A DNA stretch of 64,000 nt, taken from positions 338,047,001 through 338,111,000 of the forward strand of contig NC_092338.1 of assembly GCF_046630445.1 (NCBI RefSeq). The letters run 5' to 3'. Source of the DNA: Rutidosis leptorrhynchoides. Lineage: Eukaryota > Streptophyta > Magnoliopsida > Asterales > Asteraceae. The notes beneath the pieces are model-generated. The model made no database searches, had not been told where the DNA came from, and saw only the letters and a list, made by a program, of their open reading frames with translations. The stretch's first letter is position 1. Each line of letters opens with the position of its first letter. The translations under genes were made by a program, and so were the position numbers. Positions 15,656 to 29,069 of the stretch are shown in pieces.

Positions 15656-16626
15656 GCTCCTTCACCATAAATTCTCAGGGTGTCTAAACCTCGCAAAGCT
15701 TTTTCCCACGGAGATCGAGTATATTCCAGTTACCTAACCAAAACCAATCAACCGTTTTTACAACCAACTTATGATATTAATGGGGAACTCAATGGATTTC
15801 GTGATCAATACGGATGATTTCCTCATAAACCAAAGCAACTAACTTCAAAGACATCATTCGTCAACCCGAGAAAAATATCGTTTGTTAAATTTGATCTTAT
15901 TGATTTCTCATCACACACCACCCCTTCAAAACCATTTAAATACTCATATAAAGTCATTTTCCTTTAAGCCACAACCCATGAGTCTAGCTAAACAAACACT
16001 TTTTCAGGCCGATATTCAACCTTGGTGGAACACAAGATCAATCAATCAAATCGACAATGCCTACAAATGTTATGTCAACAATGATTTTAAAATGATTTGA
16101 TTACACTATGGAATATACACATTTCTGTGTACCTCGGACTTCAAGGTTATCAGTATCAATATCAACTTGTGCTACATGATGATCTTGTTGCATGCAATCA
16201 TCATGAGGGGGAGAAATGATTCAAAGGTTGATATCCACCCACTACTCAAGCTTCCGCGAAATCAATTAAAGTGGTGAACATACCCAGTGATTGATGATAG
16301 AGGAGTGAAACAAAGACTCGAAGGTCTAGGGGAGAATGTACAAGTTGATCTAAGACATTCCAACAAGAAGAATTTCTTAGTGTCAACAAAATAAAGAATT
16401 TGCAATGAACGTTGCTTAGAGAATCATTCATGATAAACAAAGAATATGGCATGAGCGTTGCATGGAGAAATATTCATGCAGATAAAGAAACTTCCATAAA
16501 AAGGAGTTTCTACATGTTCAAATCATCTAATACGTTATTTCGAGGGGGAGAGTTCGATACTCTAAAGAAATTTCTAGAAGTTAAGACTTCGAAGATAATC
16601 AACCACACCACACATCAAGGGGAGAA
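15656..16626 (+). other. Decayed copia-like 3' interior with repeated purine tracts
   Basis: Contains four purine motifs: 'gagggggagaa' near 16206, 'aggggagaatg' near 16328, 'gagggggagag' near 16542 and 'aaggggagaatg' at 16616-16628. The last abuts the candidate LTR start at 16627. Short frames here are broken by stops. Confidence 0.45.
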
Positions 16627-16876
16627 TGTTAAGGCTCATATTATGATGTGTATTGTAATATGTAATATGTGATGTAAGTTGTGATCTTAAGTGGTATTTA
16701 CCCTTACCAAACTTAGACTCATTAAGTTTCAATCATAATTACATACACAAACTGTGTGATCACCTCCCCCTCTCCCTAATCTCTACCTAACACATGTAAT
16801 CTTCCTCCGAAATAATTTTGGCACTGAGTTGTATGAATATATTAGATTTGTATTCATCATCTTCTTTATTTTAACA
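16627..16876 (+). repeat. Candidate 3' LTR of a Ty1/copia-like element, about 250 bp
   Basis: Starts TGTTAAGG and ends TTTAACA (terminal inverted TGTTAA/TTAACA) immediately after a purine tract. It contains a 'gtatgaatatattagattt' block of the type seen in copia LTRs. No matching 5' LTR was found upstream, so the right boundary is provisional and the element is truncated. Confidence 0.45.
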
Positions 16877-17496
16877 TCATCACCATTCTATACATAAATA
16901 TACACATTGTGATCAATCCTAAACCTAATCGAACACGAATGCAAAGCTAATTTCAGAGTATCACCATCCATCGGCCGGTGGGAAAGCCTTTAACCACCCA
17001 CCTGTAATCATCATCTCGATCAGGGTTATTACGATAACCAGACTGTAGGTTAATGCCGCTGAATCTAAAAACCCCCGTTTATTTCACTCAAGTGTGTTTC
17101 TAGCCCTCGGTGAAAATATGCTTGATCTAGTGCGGAAATAAAGATTGCACAAACGATATATCATTAATCGTATGTATTATAATCTTTGAATAAACAAATA
17201 CAACTACAATTGTATAGCAGTGAATGAGCACTGAACATTGTGTCTAGCCTACACTATTTGTAATACACAAACTATGTTACAATTAGAAGATAAGCTAGAC
17301 TCGATTCCTTGTTCCTGAGATCAAGGTAAAATCTCACAATATATGTGATCTCAATAGCTACACTTGAATGCGCCTACAATCATTTCCAAATAATTAATAT
17401 TCACTTTAATGACGCGCTTCCAACAGTGGAATTGATACATATCTGATCCACAAAAAGTATGAAATATGGTTCTCTTCAAAAGTCTAGAAAACACTA
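16877..17496. other. Unassigned intergenic DNA
   Basis: No open frame, repeat or element end that I can support. Confidence 0.5.
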
Positions 17497-17634
17497 CTCT
17501 CTACGTCCCAATATAAGTAGGAAATTCGGTTCTCTAGAAAACCCTAGAAAATTGTATATAACACACATAAAGATATTCACGATCAAAGTTGATAAAGAAA
17601 GACTTCGGAAGTTAAATGTAACACTTATAGGGAG
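17497..17634. mobile_element. Degenerate Stowaway-type MITE
   Basis: Left end CTCTCTACGTCCCAATATAAG, right end (reverse) CTCCCTATAAGTGTTAC. TA dinucleotides at 17495-17496 and 17635-17636 fit the Tc1/mariner TA duplication. The right terminus appears to lack about ten bases of the usual Stowaway repeat. 138 bp, no coding capacity. Confidence 0.5.
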
Positions 17635-17636
17635 TA

Positions 17637-18060
17637 ATAATCTAGTGTGTGGAGAATGTTTGATCGTGACAGACTTTCTATAGATAGTCTAAAACTTCTA
17701 GTTTCCACACTTAGAATTATTTTAGAAATTCTAACCAGATTTTTGACTCATCCAATTTCTTTAAAACATATTTGAGCGTTAATAGTTCAATTTATATTAT
17801 TATTTAAAAAGAAAAAAAAAACTAAAAGGTAACAAATTAAACCACCAAAAATTGATTGTAAACAAAAGATTCGATATGTATAAAGAAAGTTTCTCAAAGG
17901 GGTAGTTTTGTAAGTTGTAACACACTTAAAAGTCTGACTAGTTCAATAAAATAAGCCACACAAGATAGTGGGCCACATAGCTTGGCTCATGACTTGTTCA
18001 AGACCTTGTGTCCTTGCCCCATTTTTTCCATTTTCACTCGGCAACCATCTTTATCACTAA
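17637..18060. other. Upstream region of the NAC gene
   Basis: AT-rich, no element end recognised. Its last 100 bases are pyrimidine-rich and lead to the TATA box. Confidence 0.5.
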
Positions 18061-18062
18061 CT

Positions 18063-18072
18063 CTATATAAAT
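18063..18072 (+). promoter_or_regulatory. TATA box of the NAC gene
   Basis: 'ctatataaatac' about 35-40 bases before the ATG at 18104. This implies a very short 5' leader if transcription starts the usual ~30 bases downstream. Confidence 0.55.
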
Positions 18073-18103
18073 ACACAGTTTCAAGCTCAATATACCAGCA
18101 AAA

Positions 18104-19260
18104 ATGGCCGAAAACGAGCCCCAAACGCAGTCGATCTACCGATTTTACCCAACCGAAGAAGAACTCATTTTGTTCTACCTTACAAACAAGCTTCAAGACC
18201 AACGAACTCGCGATATCCATCGTGTAATCCCCGTTGTTCATGTCTATGAACACAAACCTTGCCACCTTCCTAGTAAGCATTGATCACATTTTCCGTGTTA
18301 TTATATAGATTATGAGGTTTTAAAGTTTTATACAAAGTGAATCTAATATGAAATGACTATGGTAACCAAAATGTACAGACTACAGTAAATCAGTTTTTAC
18401 TCTTTAATATATAGATAATATGTTTCATGTTCAGAGCGTAGTTGCATGTAAGAAGCTCCAACACTCTAAGTAGCACACGTATTATCCTGCCCCTTTAGCT
18501 AATTAATTACTATTTTGTATGTAGGGTTAGCAGGGGAATTGTGTCGAGGGGACACCGAACAATGGTTCTTTTTCGTGCCAAGACAAGAAAGGGAAGCACA
18601 AGGAGGTAAACCTAGCCGAACCACAGCGTACGGATACTGGAAAGCGACTGGCTCACCTACTTATGTATACTCCTCCGAAAATAAAGTGATTGGAGTAAAG
18701 AAATCAATGGTGTTCTATGAAGGAAAGTCGCGTAGCGTGAAGAAAACCGAATGGAAGATGAATGAGTATCGAGCGATCAAAGAAGAGATAGACCATACCA
18801 ATTACGTCCCCGTTCCAAAGGTTCCACATATATACTCTTATATTTAAACTGTAAATTAAATTGTAAATGGCTTTTTTTTATTAAGTGGAGGATTTTTCGA
18901 CATCAGTTAGAGCTACCGTTAACGTGCATAAATATATTGTACATAACGACTATATATCGACTTTAGAGTGAAGGTTTTGTACAAGTTTACAACAATTATG
19001 CACGTTAACTATAGGACTTAACGTTTAATGTTTGTAGGTAGAAAGATATTTAAGTTCATTGACTAGTTGGCTGAACTTTAGTTGAATTTTTGCAGTTGCG
19101 ACATGAGTTGAGCTTATGTAGAGTGTACGTGGCATCAGGAACCACACGAGCATTTGATCGAAGACCTTATGGTATAAAGTCAATGGATATGGTCAACACT
19201 GAACTAATGACTAGGGGTGGGTCGTCTTCACGAACACACTGCACACGTATGAGCCCATGA
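18104..19260 (+). CDS. NAC-domain transcription factor, NAC090-like, three exons
   Basis: Exon 1 is 18104-18272, exon 2 is 18525-18820 and exon 3 is 19096-19260, all bounded by GT...AG. Spliced, it gives 209 codons. NAC subdomain A reads [16 protein letters not shown] (exon 1), followed by the [18 protein letters not shown] segment. Subdomains C-D are in exon 2 ([55 protein letters not shown]). Subdomain E is in exon 3 ([20 protein letters not shown]). NAC proteins are plant-specific nuclear DNA-binding regulators; the [13 protein letters not shown] and RAFDRRP words place it near Arabidopsis NAC090. After RRP the read frame ends early at TGA 19258, while a +2 frame stays open to about 19361. 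The full-length product would then be near 240 aa, closer to the family length. I infer a one-base frameshift or assembly error in exon 3. The DNA-binding domain itself is intact. Confidence 0.85.
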
Positions 19261-19540
19261 GGACTTCTGGTTGCTCATGCCCTGCAAACCTCTACCAAGA
19301 CCATGAAATGGTTGACACCATTGCTAACGTACGACCCGTACCTCAACATTTTGCTGACTGAACTTACATACATACATTGATATAAACTTTAGCAAATAAA
19401 AGTTCCATTGTTGCAGATATAAAAGTTTTTGTAAAGCTTGCATATTATACAGGTAAAAATACTTACTCAAATATAATAAAAAAGGCATACTATATATGGT
19501 AAATATAAATGGATAAAGTTTTTCTATTTCGACTGCGTAA

Positions 19541-20025
19541 AGACCATTCTTAATCATGACGTTATGTCATGGTATCACGGACTGCCACATTAGCGCCACA
19601 TCAGTACCTTCTTTTCATCACTAACCAAAGACTAACTGCTAACCACCATGGCGTACCCATCACAAACTTTCTCACACTTAATTTACAACAAAAAAAAGCT
19701 TAATTTACAACAAAAAATGCATATACTCCGCGATGAAAAATGCCTTGCAACGTAGAAATGCTAGCCGGGTATAGCAACGACGGCCATGGACGGAGTGCTA
19801 GTATTGGGGTGATGCAACCACGGGCTCAAGAACGGTTCATTCACGGAACCGATAAGAGTGGCCTAAGAAATGTGAGTATTTTTAGTTAGATGTATGTATC
19901 AGACCAATCCCAACCATGATACATTCCTCAGCGCCACATTAACTTTCTCTCTCCTAATTCCTCACCACTTCCTCTCATAACACTCTCATGACACATTATT
20001 GCCAACCATGACATAATTCCTCAAA

Positions 20026-20077
<52 letters not shown>

Positions 20078-20432
20078 TTAATATTACTAGTTTAATAATA
20101 AAATAAAAAAAAGGAATATGTGTATTAATATACACCACACTTTTAGTGTTTGGTCATCTTTTTCACTAGATTAAAAATGTGAAGAACCCACCAAAAGTTG
20201 CAGATAACTTCAATTCAAACAACAATGAAAATAAATTAAATTAAACAAAGAACCCACCAAATGGTCGCAATTTAATTCATTTTGACCAATAAACCCGTCC
20301 TGTAAGATGCTTGTGGAAGAAAAGTTAGAGCACGAAATGGAGAGAGAAAGTGAAGGGCGGCAGGAATACCATCGGCGCCCTGGAGGGCAAGGTGTGAGGG
20401 CGGCTCCTATGGCGTGCCGCTAGAATTGGTCT
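19541..20432. mobile_element. Harbinger-type MITE, possibly composite
   Basis: Flanked by TAA at 19538-19540 and 20433-20435, with terminal repeats AGACCATTCTTAA (left) and AGACCAATTCTAG (right, reversed). It begins 280 bases after the NAC stop codon. A second AGACCAATCCC end-like sequence near 19902 suggests two related elements joined. Contains a (TTA)n tract. No transposase. Confidence 0.45.
20027..20075. repeat. (TTA)n microsatellite
   Basis: About 48 bp of ATT/TTA repeat inside the MITE region. Confidence 0.9.
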
Positions 20433-20435
20433 TAA

Positions 20436-21158
<723 letters not shown>

Positions 21159-21160
21159 TA

Positions 21161-21366
21161 CTCCCTCCGTCCCATATTTATTGTCACCAGACAAAAAACA
21201 CACAGTTTAAGGAAATCCTACTAACTTCATTTCTCCACCAATGAAATATTTTCTCTCTCCAGATCCACCAATGAAATACCTTCTTTCCTTTCCATTTATG
21301 GAAGTGGACAATTAATTTGGGACATCCCAAAATAGAATAGTGGACAATAATATAGGACGGAGGGAG
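21161..21366. mobile_element. Stowaway MITE, 206 bp
   Basis: Terminal inverted repeats CTCCCTCCGTCCCATATTTA at the left and its near-perfect complement (ACGGAGGGAG end) at the right. Flanked by TA at 21159-21160 and 21367-21368. These are the defining marks of Stowaway (Tc1/mariner) MITEs. It sits at the edge of the ATT repeat, a common target. Confidence 0.92.
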
Positions 21367-21648
21367 TACAAAATATTGTTGCTACTATTAATTTATGTCT
21401 ATCTCTAAAAGCATTGTTTGATGTGTCAAATTTTTATTTGTTTGATAAGCATGTATGCAACTAAGACCACAAATATGGGTGATTGTGACGTGGAGTGGTT
21501 GAGATGCACTTTTTGGGGAAAAACTGTGACTGGGCCATGACATTTTGGGGGGAGTTGTAATGGGGGGCTTTTGTCATGGTAAGACTGTGACGTGGCATTT
21601 TCTTTTTCTTATTTTTTTAATTGTTTTTAAATTATTTTTTTATTTTGT

Positions 21649-24600
21649 TTAATACAAAATATAAAATAAATTAGACAAAAGTGCGGCTCTATCCTTACGA
21701 AGGGAATCAAACAACGGAGAATGATTTAACACATTAATGTCATTGTTTGAACCCGCCATCCCAAAAAACGCATGCCATATTCACATATCGTATGAAGCAA
21801 CCGCTTCAAGCATGATCGTCGGGTGACCGTGATCACCTCTCGTATATTGACCTTTCCATGCAACGGGACAATTTTTTCATGCCCAATGCATACAGTCAAT
21901 ACTACCCAACATTCCATTGAAACTATGTTTCTCCTCGTGCGCCGAATACAACCGAGCAATGTCAGTTGCATTAGGCTTCCTCAAATATTCCCGCCCATAT
22001 AAGTCAATTATACACTTGCAAAAATTATTTAAAGTAACATAACCCGTTTTTTCCGCCATTTTAATATATTCATCAAATATATCCGCGGTCATCCCATACG
22101 ACAATTGCCGTAACGCGCAAGTTATTTTTTGAATAGTTGAGAAACCAAGACATCCAAGTGCATCCGGACGTTGTTGGAAAAAAGTAAAATGATCGGGGGC
22201 ATTAGGAGTATAAGAGTGTTGAAGAATACCGTCTTTGATACGGAGAAATAAAACTTTGCGCATCCGAAATCGTCTCTTGAAAATGTCGCCCGGAAACGTC
22301 GGATTTTCACAAAAGTAATCGTTCCACAATAATTGACCCGCTGCTTCACGATCTCTATTTAAAAAACGTCGTGGTTGTCTTTGAAAACGAGTTCTTTGTA
22401 GCGACCCGACAAAATCGTCATTGACGGCGCTGTCTACTTAGGTCCCGTTACGTGGTCATAAGTCCTTAAGATGACGTTTGACCAAAAATATGTCGCATTC
22501 ATTTCAAATGTAAAGGACGTTTCAAGTTTACAAAAGTAGTTCAACGACTAGTTACATTACAATGTTTAACGTACAATTGAAACCTATGCGACACAATTTA
22601 AAAGCAAGTCAAAGGGCTCCAAATATGCATGTATACTCGACATCCAAGCAAGTATCAAAAAGAGTGCGGAAGCATGTATCATATAGCATTAAGGGACCTG
22701 AGAAAACATAGAGAATCTGTCAACGAAAACGTTGGTGAAATCATAGGTTTAGTAAATGAGTATGTAAGTAAAATAAGTTGAACCACAAGTTATAGTATAA
22801 GTCGATTTTCCGAATCGTTTGAATTCCATAAGTATTGTTGTTTACCGAGCACCCAATTATCAAAGCTTAACCGTATCATTTACCTCAGCATAAAAGTGTT
22901 AGAACATACACCGTATCAGAATATATTTCATTCGCTTAACGGTAGCGAACCGTCCGAATGAGGGTTAGTCAAACCCGTATGGATCCACACAACATAGTCT
23001 CGCTTACACCATCTGATGTAATTAATGATAATTGAATTGAGGGTTTTCGTTCAAACTCGTCCGTATCTTTGTATTCGTATTCGTGTTCGATGTATAAAAG
23101 TATGAAAGGTATATATACATATGAAATGTATATAAGTATGTAACGTATATGTTTCTCAGCCCACGATTTAAAAATATAAAAGTTGTTGAAAAAGTGGGAC
23201 TATGATCTCACCTCGAGTGCACGAGTATAAAAGTACTTCACAAAGTAAACGTGTGCATGAAAGTTGCTTAGCCTTGACCTAAACAAGTAAGTTGTATCAA
23301 TTTACCGGTTACGACACAAGGTCGGGTGAAATGTGTTCAATTAGTCCTATGGCTCGTTACGACTCGAATAAATAGCATGTGAATCACGTTATCAAGTTTC
23401 ATGCAAGAATCAAGTATAAAATAAGATTAGAACGATTGCATAAGTGTTTTGTTAAGTTTGACTAAAAGTCAAACCTGGTCAAAGTCAATGAAAAAGTCAA
23501 CGGAGTCGGGTCAGGTCCCGAACTATTTTCCTAAGCTTAGAAATCATATATGAGCATGTTGTCCAAGTTTCATGTTGATCGGGGGTGCGTAGCATGCTTA
23601 GAATTGAACGAAAATTGACCAAAATGGGCAGTCTGCCTCAGATGCGCCGTATCTGAGGCAGATGCGCCGCATCTGCATCTGGTGCAGCAATTCTGGGGCA
23701 GTTTACACTTAGACGATTTCAACTTCAAACGATCATAACTTTTGACTCGTTAACATTCAAAACACGTATCTTATATCGTTGGAAAGGTAATTTAACAAGG
23801 AATACAACTACACACATTTCATGAATCAAATCCATCATTATCAACAATGAAAACCTCAATAAATGATCATTAAACGTTCAAAATCAAGGTTTCAAGTTCA
23901 CAAAACGCATTTCTTAACTCCGGAATCCAATTTACACATACGATACATCGTTTTGAAGGTAATGAAACATAAAATACAATTATATACTTACTAATAACAT
24001 TAACAAGCATTCAATGCATCACAATCCTGTTTTAAAGTTCATCAAACCCTAACCAAAATCATGAATTCAACAATTTTGTAAAGGAAGCTTTTCTAAATCA
24101 ACCTACACATCAATTTGAAGCTAATGATGCTAGTAACACTTTTAATACATGAATTTTAACATTTAAGCAACATTAACTCATCCAAAATCAAAGATTAAGC
24201 ACACCCATTTCAAGTTCATGCTAGTTACTCCAAAAACAACAAATCGAGCAAACAAAACATATATTCATGCTAGACACGAGCCATAGACACTAACTAACAC
24301 CATTTCAAGTATATAAAACGAATTTAGAGAAATCTAGTGTTTTAGAAATGTTACCCAAATGTGATGAAATTGGTACCAAAATGTAGAGGATGAAGAGAGG
24401 ATCACGAATATGTAATTTATTTTGATGTTGGCCTCCTAGATCGAATTTAGATGATGATTGAATGAATTGGGTGTTATGGTTGTTCTTGCAACTAGAGAGA
24501 AAAGGAGGAGAAAGGAGGTGGAAGGTGGATGGAAATGAATGGATGAGAATGGTGGGTTGACTAGTTGACCTAGTTAACTAGTTTGCCCACTTGACAACTT

Positions 24601-24886
24601 CGGTCCCTCAAGTTTCAAAGCGGGTGCGTGAATTAACCGAACGAATATTTTAAAAACGCTAAAGTAACCGAGAGATGTTATAATTAAATAACAGAAATAT
24701 TAAGAACGTTAGTTAACGAAAACTACGAATTTAAATAACGAAAGATATTATTTAAAAAAAAGATAGTGTTAAAAATAAATTTTAACGGAAAAACGCGGGA
24801 TGTTACATTCTTGGTTGGATTTCTTCCTCTTCTTCGGACGACGTTGAATCGAATAACAAATCGATACTTAAGGCTAAAAACTCCAT
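21649..24886 (-). pseudogene. PIF/Harbinger transposase (DDE nuclease), broken
   Basis: Read right to left. An N-terminal piece from a possible ATG at 24886 to 24813 contains SSEEEEEIQPR. The frame resumes at 22396 after the solo LTR (RFQRQPRRFLNRDREAAGQ) and continues through FKRRFRMRKVLFLRI, LRQLSYGMTADIFDEYIKM and the first catalytic Asp region GMLGSIDCMHW. Two Trp codons of the conserved nuclease core read TGA (near 21877 and 21790). The second Asp region GSNNDINVL follows, then the frame ends at about 21649, so the third acidic residue and the C-terminal part are missing. The family excises and inserts DNA at TWA sites together with a Myb-like partner; no partner gene is seen. This copy cannot be active. 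Confidence 0.85.
22397..24807 (-). mobile_element. Solo LTR of the B family, 2411 bp
   Basis: Plus-strand ends TGTAGCGACCCGAC...GCGGGATGTTACA match both LTRs of element B (39175-41440, 58036-60326) over their whole length in order. The 5-bp duplication TTCTT is present at 22392-22396 and 24808-24812. No interior or second LTR remains, so it arose by LTR-LTR recombination. It splits the Harbinger transposase frame. Confidence 0.92.
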
Positions 24887-25209
24887 ATTTTTTAGTTACT
24901 AAAACAAGAAGATATAAACTTTTATATATATGTGAGTGTGTATATATGTGAGTGTGTAGTGAATAAAAGTGTGTGAAAAATGAAAATAAAGAGTGTGTAT
25001 TTATAGAAGGAAAAAAAAAAAAAAAACCAACGGCTAGCTCCCAACGGCTATGAAATTTTGACCAATCAAAACGTGCCACGTCCCCTAATCTTGTGTTTGT
25101 ACCAGCGTTTTTCCGCCACAAACGCCCCGCCACAAACGCCCACAAACGCTCATTCCGGGCGTTTGTGGTCGGAAAACGGCGACAAACGCCTGCGTTATCT
25201 GTGGTCTAA

Positions 25210-25689
25210 TAATAAAAGGCGTTGATTTTACTATTGTGCATTAGTCAATTAGAGTGCTTTGTAGTTTTCAAAAAGTCTAAAACATGCACACTCATTAAAA
25301 GTATGTTCTTTGTATAAGGAGATTAAAAATGGTATCAGGAAGAAAGATAGTATCACGATAATTATGACTTTTGTATATAGTCAAAATATCTTACATAAAC
25401 AGTCAACCATTGTTAAATGTATTAAATTTGATAAATATGTTATAGATGACTTCAAATTTAAGTGTTAAATTTGAATAGGTCCACAATGTTTCAATTTAAT
25501 TTATTTTCTTATGAATAACTAATAAATAATTGAACTACAACCCATAAATATTAAATAAACTATAATTAATAAAATATCATAAAATTACATAAATCGGATT
25601 CTTAAATATAAAAATTACATAAATTGAAATTCTTAAACACGGAAATTACATAAATACTTTTTTTTACATAAATCAAAAATTATCCATGG
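25210..25689. other. Unassigned AT-rich DNA
   Basis: Lies between two Harbinger relics. No gene or element end supported. Confidence 0.5.
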
Positions 25690-27112
<1,423 letters not shown>

Positions 27113-28680
27113 CATTCTTATATAATTTTTTAAATATTTGTAAAAGATTATTGATAAAAAAAGAGAATAGAATTGTGTATAAAAACTATAAAGATGATAT
27201 GCATATATACTGTTAAATATATGATTAAAAAAAAGATAATATCCATTGTCAAATTTGTGTATTTTCCAAACTAATTACAAATCGCCACATGTCATTCCAC
27301 GCTTCAATTTTGCCCTTTGTATTCAAAAATAATGCCAGCCTGCATCAGATTTAACGTCGCATAACAGGTGTTACCAGTGTTAAACTCGCCACTAGGGATT
27401 CCAGTAACGGTGCATAAAGGCCAGTCTAAGTGATAAAATGAATAATTTAGTGATGAATGGTTCATTTTCTGAATGATTCAAAGTCTTTGAATAAACTTGG
27501 TTCTGAATGAAAATAAGCTGTTTGATAATCATTTTGAGTGAACGATATGAAATGGTAAAATTACCTTAGTAACGTGTTACATGAAAAATAATAATACACT
27601 TGTTTGTTAAGTGTTCTGGATATGATTTGAGGGGTATATTATAGGAAATTTATGCGTTTAATGGTTAAGAGAGTGTTTCAACTCGGAATGATTGAATATT
27701 GAACCATTCAGCATCATATGTCATTCAGATATCAGAAACAAATACGCTGAATATTGAATGATTTAGCATTCAGCGCTGAACTATTCATTTAAGAGGTAAA
27801 TATACGCACCCTTAAAGTATGAATTAACATCAACTAAGCTAGAAGTAGTTAACTAGTGTTCAAAAAAGAAAAGAAAAATAGTGTTCAAGTGAGATTACTA
27901 ATATTTAATATTTACTATTAATATTAATATTGATACACTATATATAATATAAGTTTATCTATAGAATAAATTCCAAATTAAATAATCATATTTTTCATAT
28001 TTAATCTCAATCGTTAAATAATTTAACCTTTACATACTAAAACACGTGCCCCTTTGTGTCGTTGCGGACCAAATTTTGGTCGTTCCACCCCATGATTTCA
28101 CACTACAAATTTTCACCCCACTCCCTTCAAGAATTCAATTCATACAAATCCTCAGGGGATTAAAACGTAAATGTAATTTTACATTTAAATCAAAAAACAA
28201 TATCCACCATAAATTTCAACGGACCTTATCTTCCTACTCACCACGATCTATTTTTCACCGCTACCACCATTAAACTTGAAATAATTTTACGAACAAAACG
28301 AGACTAATTACGTTCGAAACGGACACTTATTCAAAAATGCTAACCACAAATACATCTAAAACAGGTCTTAACACATAGACCTCTTTTCCCTCTGTACATA
28401 CACATTGCTACGTTAAATATGAATATACAGACCAAAGCTCTCGACGCATCGCGCAGGCCGATTGGGACTAGTTATATCTAAGATAGTAATCACACTATTG
28501 ATTTATGCACTCTTACTCTTTAAATTATTTTGTTATCTAAACTTTAAAAAAATTAAAGTAACGCCGAGAAGTATATGACTTCGGCTAGTGACTCGGAATG
28601 CGAGTGTGGAATGGATTGTTGTGTATGAAAACTTGAGATAGATGCTATTTAGTCCAAGGCTGTCTTAAAAAGGGAAAAAA
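27113..28680. other. Unassigned intergenic DNA
   Basis: No gene supported. 27420-27800 holds repeated 'ttcagc/gctgaa' and 'gaatgatt' words that may be ends of a small hAT-like element. A Helitron-like end ('gcatcgcgc...ctagt') lies near 28444-28472. Neither is firm. Confidence 0.35.
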
Positions 28681-28750
28681 CGCCGCTGCCCAGGTTCGAA
28701 CTTAGAACTTCCAGCTAAAAAGGTCAAACGGCAAACCACCCAAACAGTCA
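28681..28750 (-). repeat. tRNA-like module
   Basis: On the minus strand a B-box-like 'agttcgaacctgg' follows an A-box-like 'tggtttgccg'. Not a functional tRNA gene by eye. Confidence 0.3.
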
Positions 28751-28910
28751 GACGCTTGTTACATTAGTGGAGAAACATATATATTTATTTAAACAAAAAA
28801 ATGGGAATAAAGTTGAAAGCGACAGGAACAGGTTTCACTATAGTTTTAACCCTCAATTTTGAAGTAATTATGATTTTAGACTAATTGAATAGTGCCGATT
28901 TCATTTTTCT

Positions 28911-28916
<6 letters not shown>

Positions 28917-28968
<52 letters not shown>
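28917..28968. repeat. (AT)n microsatellite
   Basis: About 52 bp of AT repeat. Confidence 0.93.
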
Positions 28969-28971
<3 letters not shown>

Positions 28972-29069
28972 TTGATACAATTGTTTACAGAGTATATATA
29001 GAATACATATACATGAGCTTGTGGTGGCTAATTTGAATAATGAAAGGGCTCCTTGAAATAGTTATGGGT

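Larger units (their letters stand above)
21465..25206 (-). mobile_element. PIF/Harbinger DNA transposon, decayed, split by a solo LTR
   Basis: TAA at 21462-21464 and 25207-25209 flank short terminal repeats GACCACAAAT (left) and GACCACAGAT (right, reversed), which fits the 3-bp TWA duplication of PIF/Harbinger. Inside is a minus-strand transposase. Without the solo LTR (22397-24807) and one duplication the element is about 1.3 kb, short for an autonomous copy, so it is a deletion derivative. Confidence 0.65.

Noticed and set aside
17982..18280. ORFs on both strands over the NAC first exon
   Set aside because: Different frames from the NAC domain; the correct exon frame from 18104 gives clear NAC subdomains.
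28441..28476. Helitron-like 3' end (short GC hairpin then ctagt)
   Set aside because: Hairpin is very short and no matching 5' end or second copy was found.
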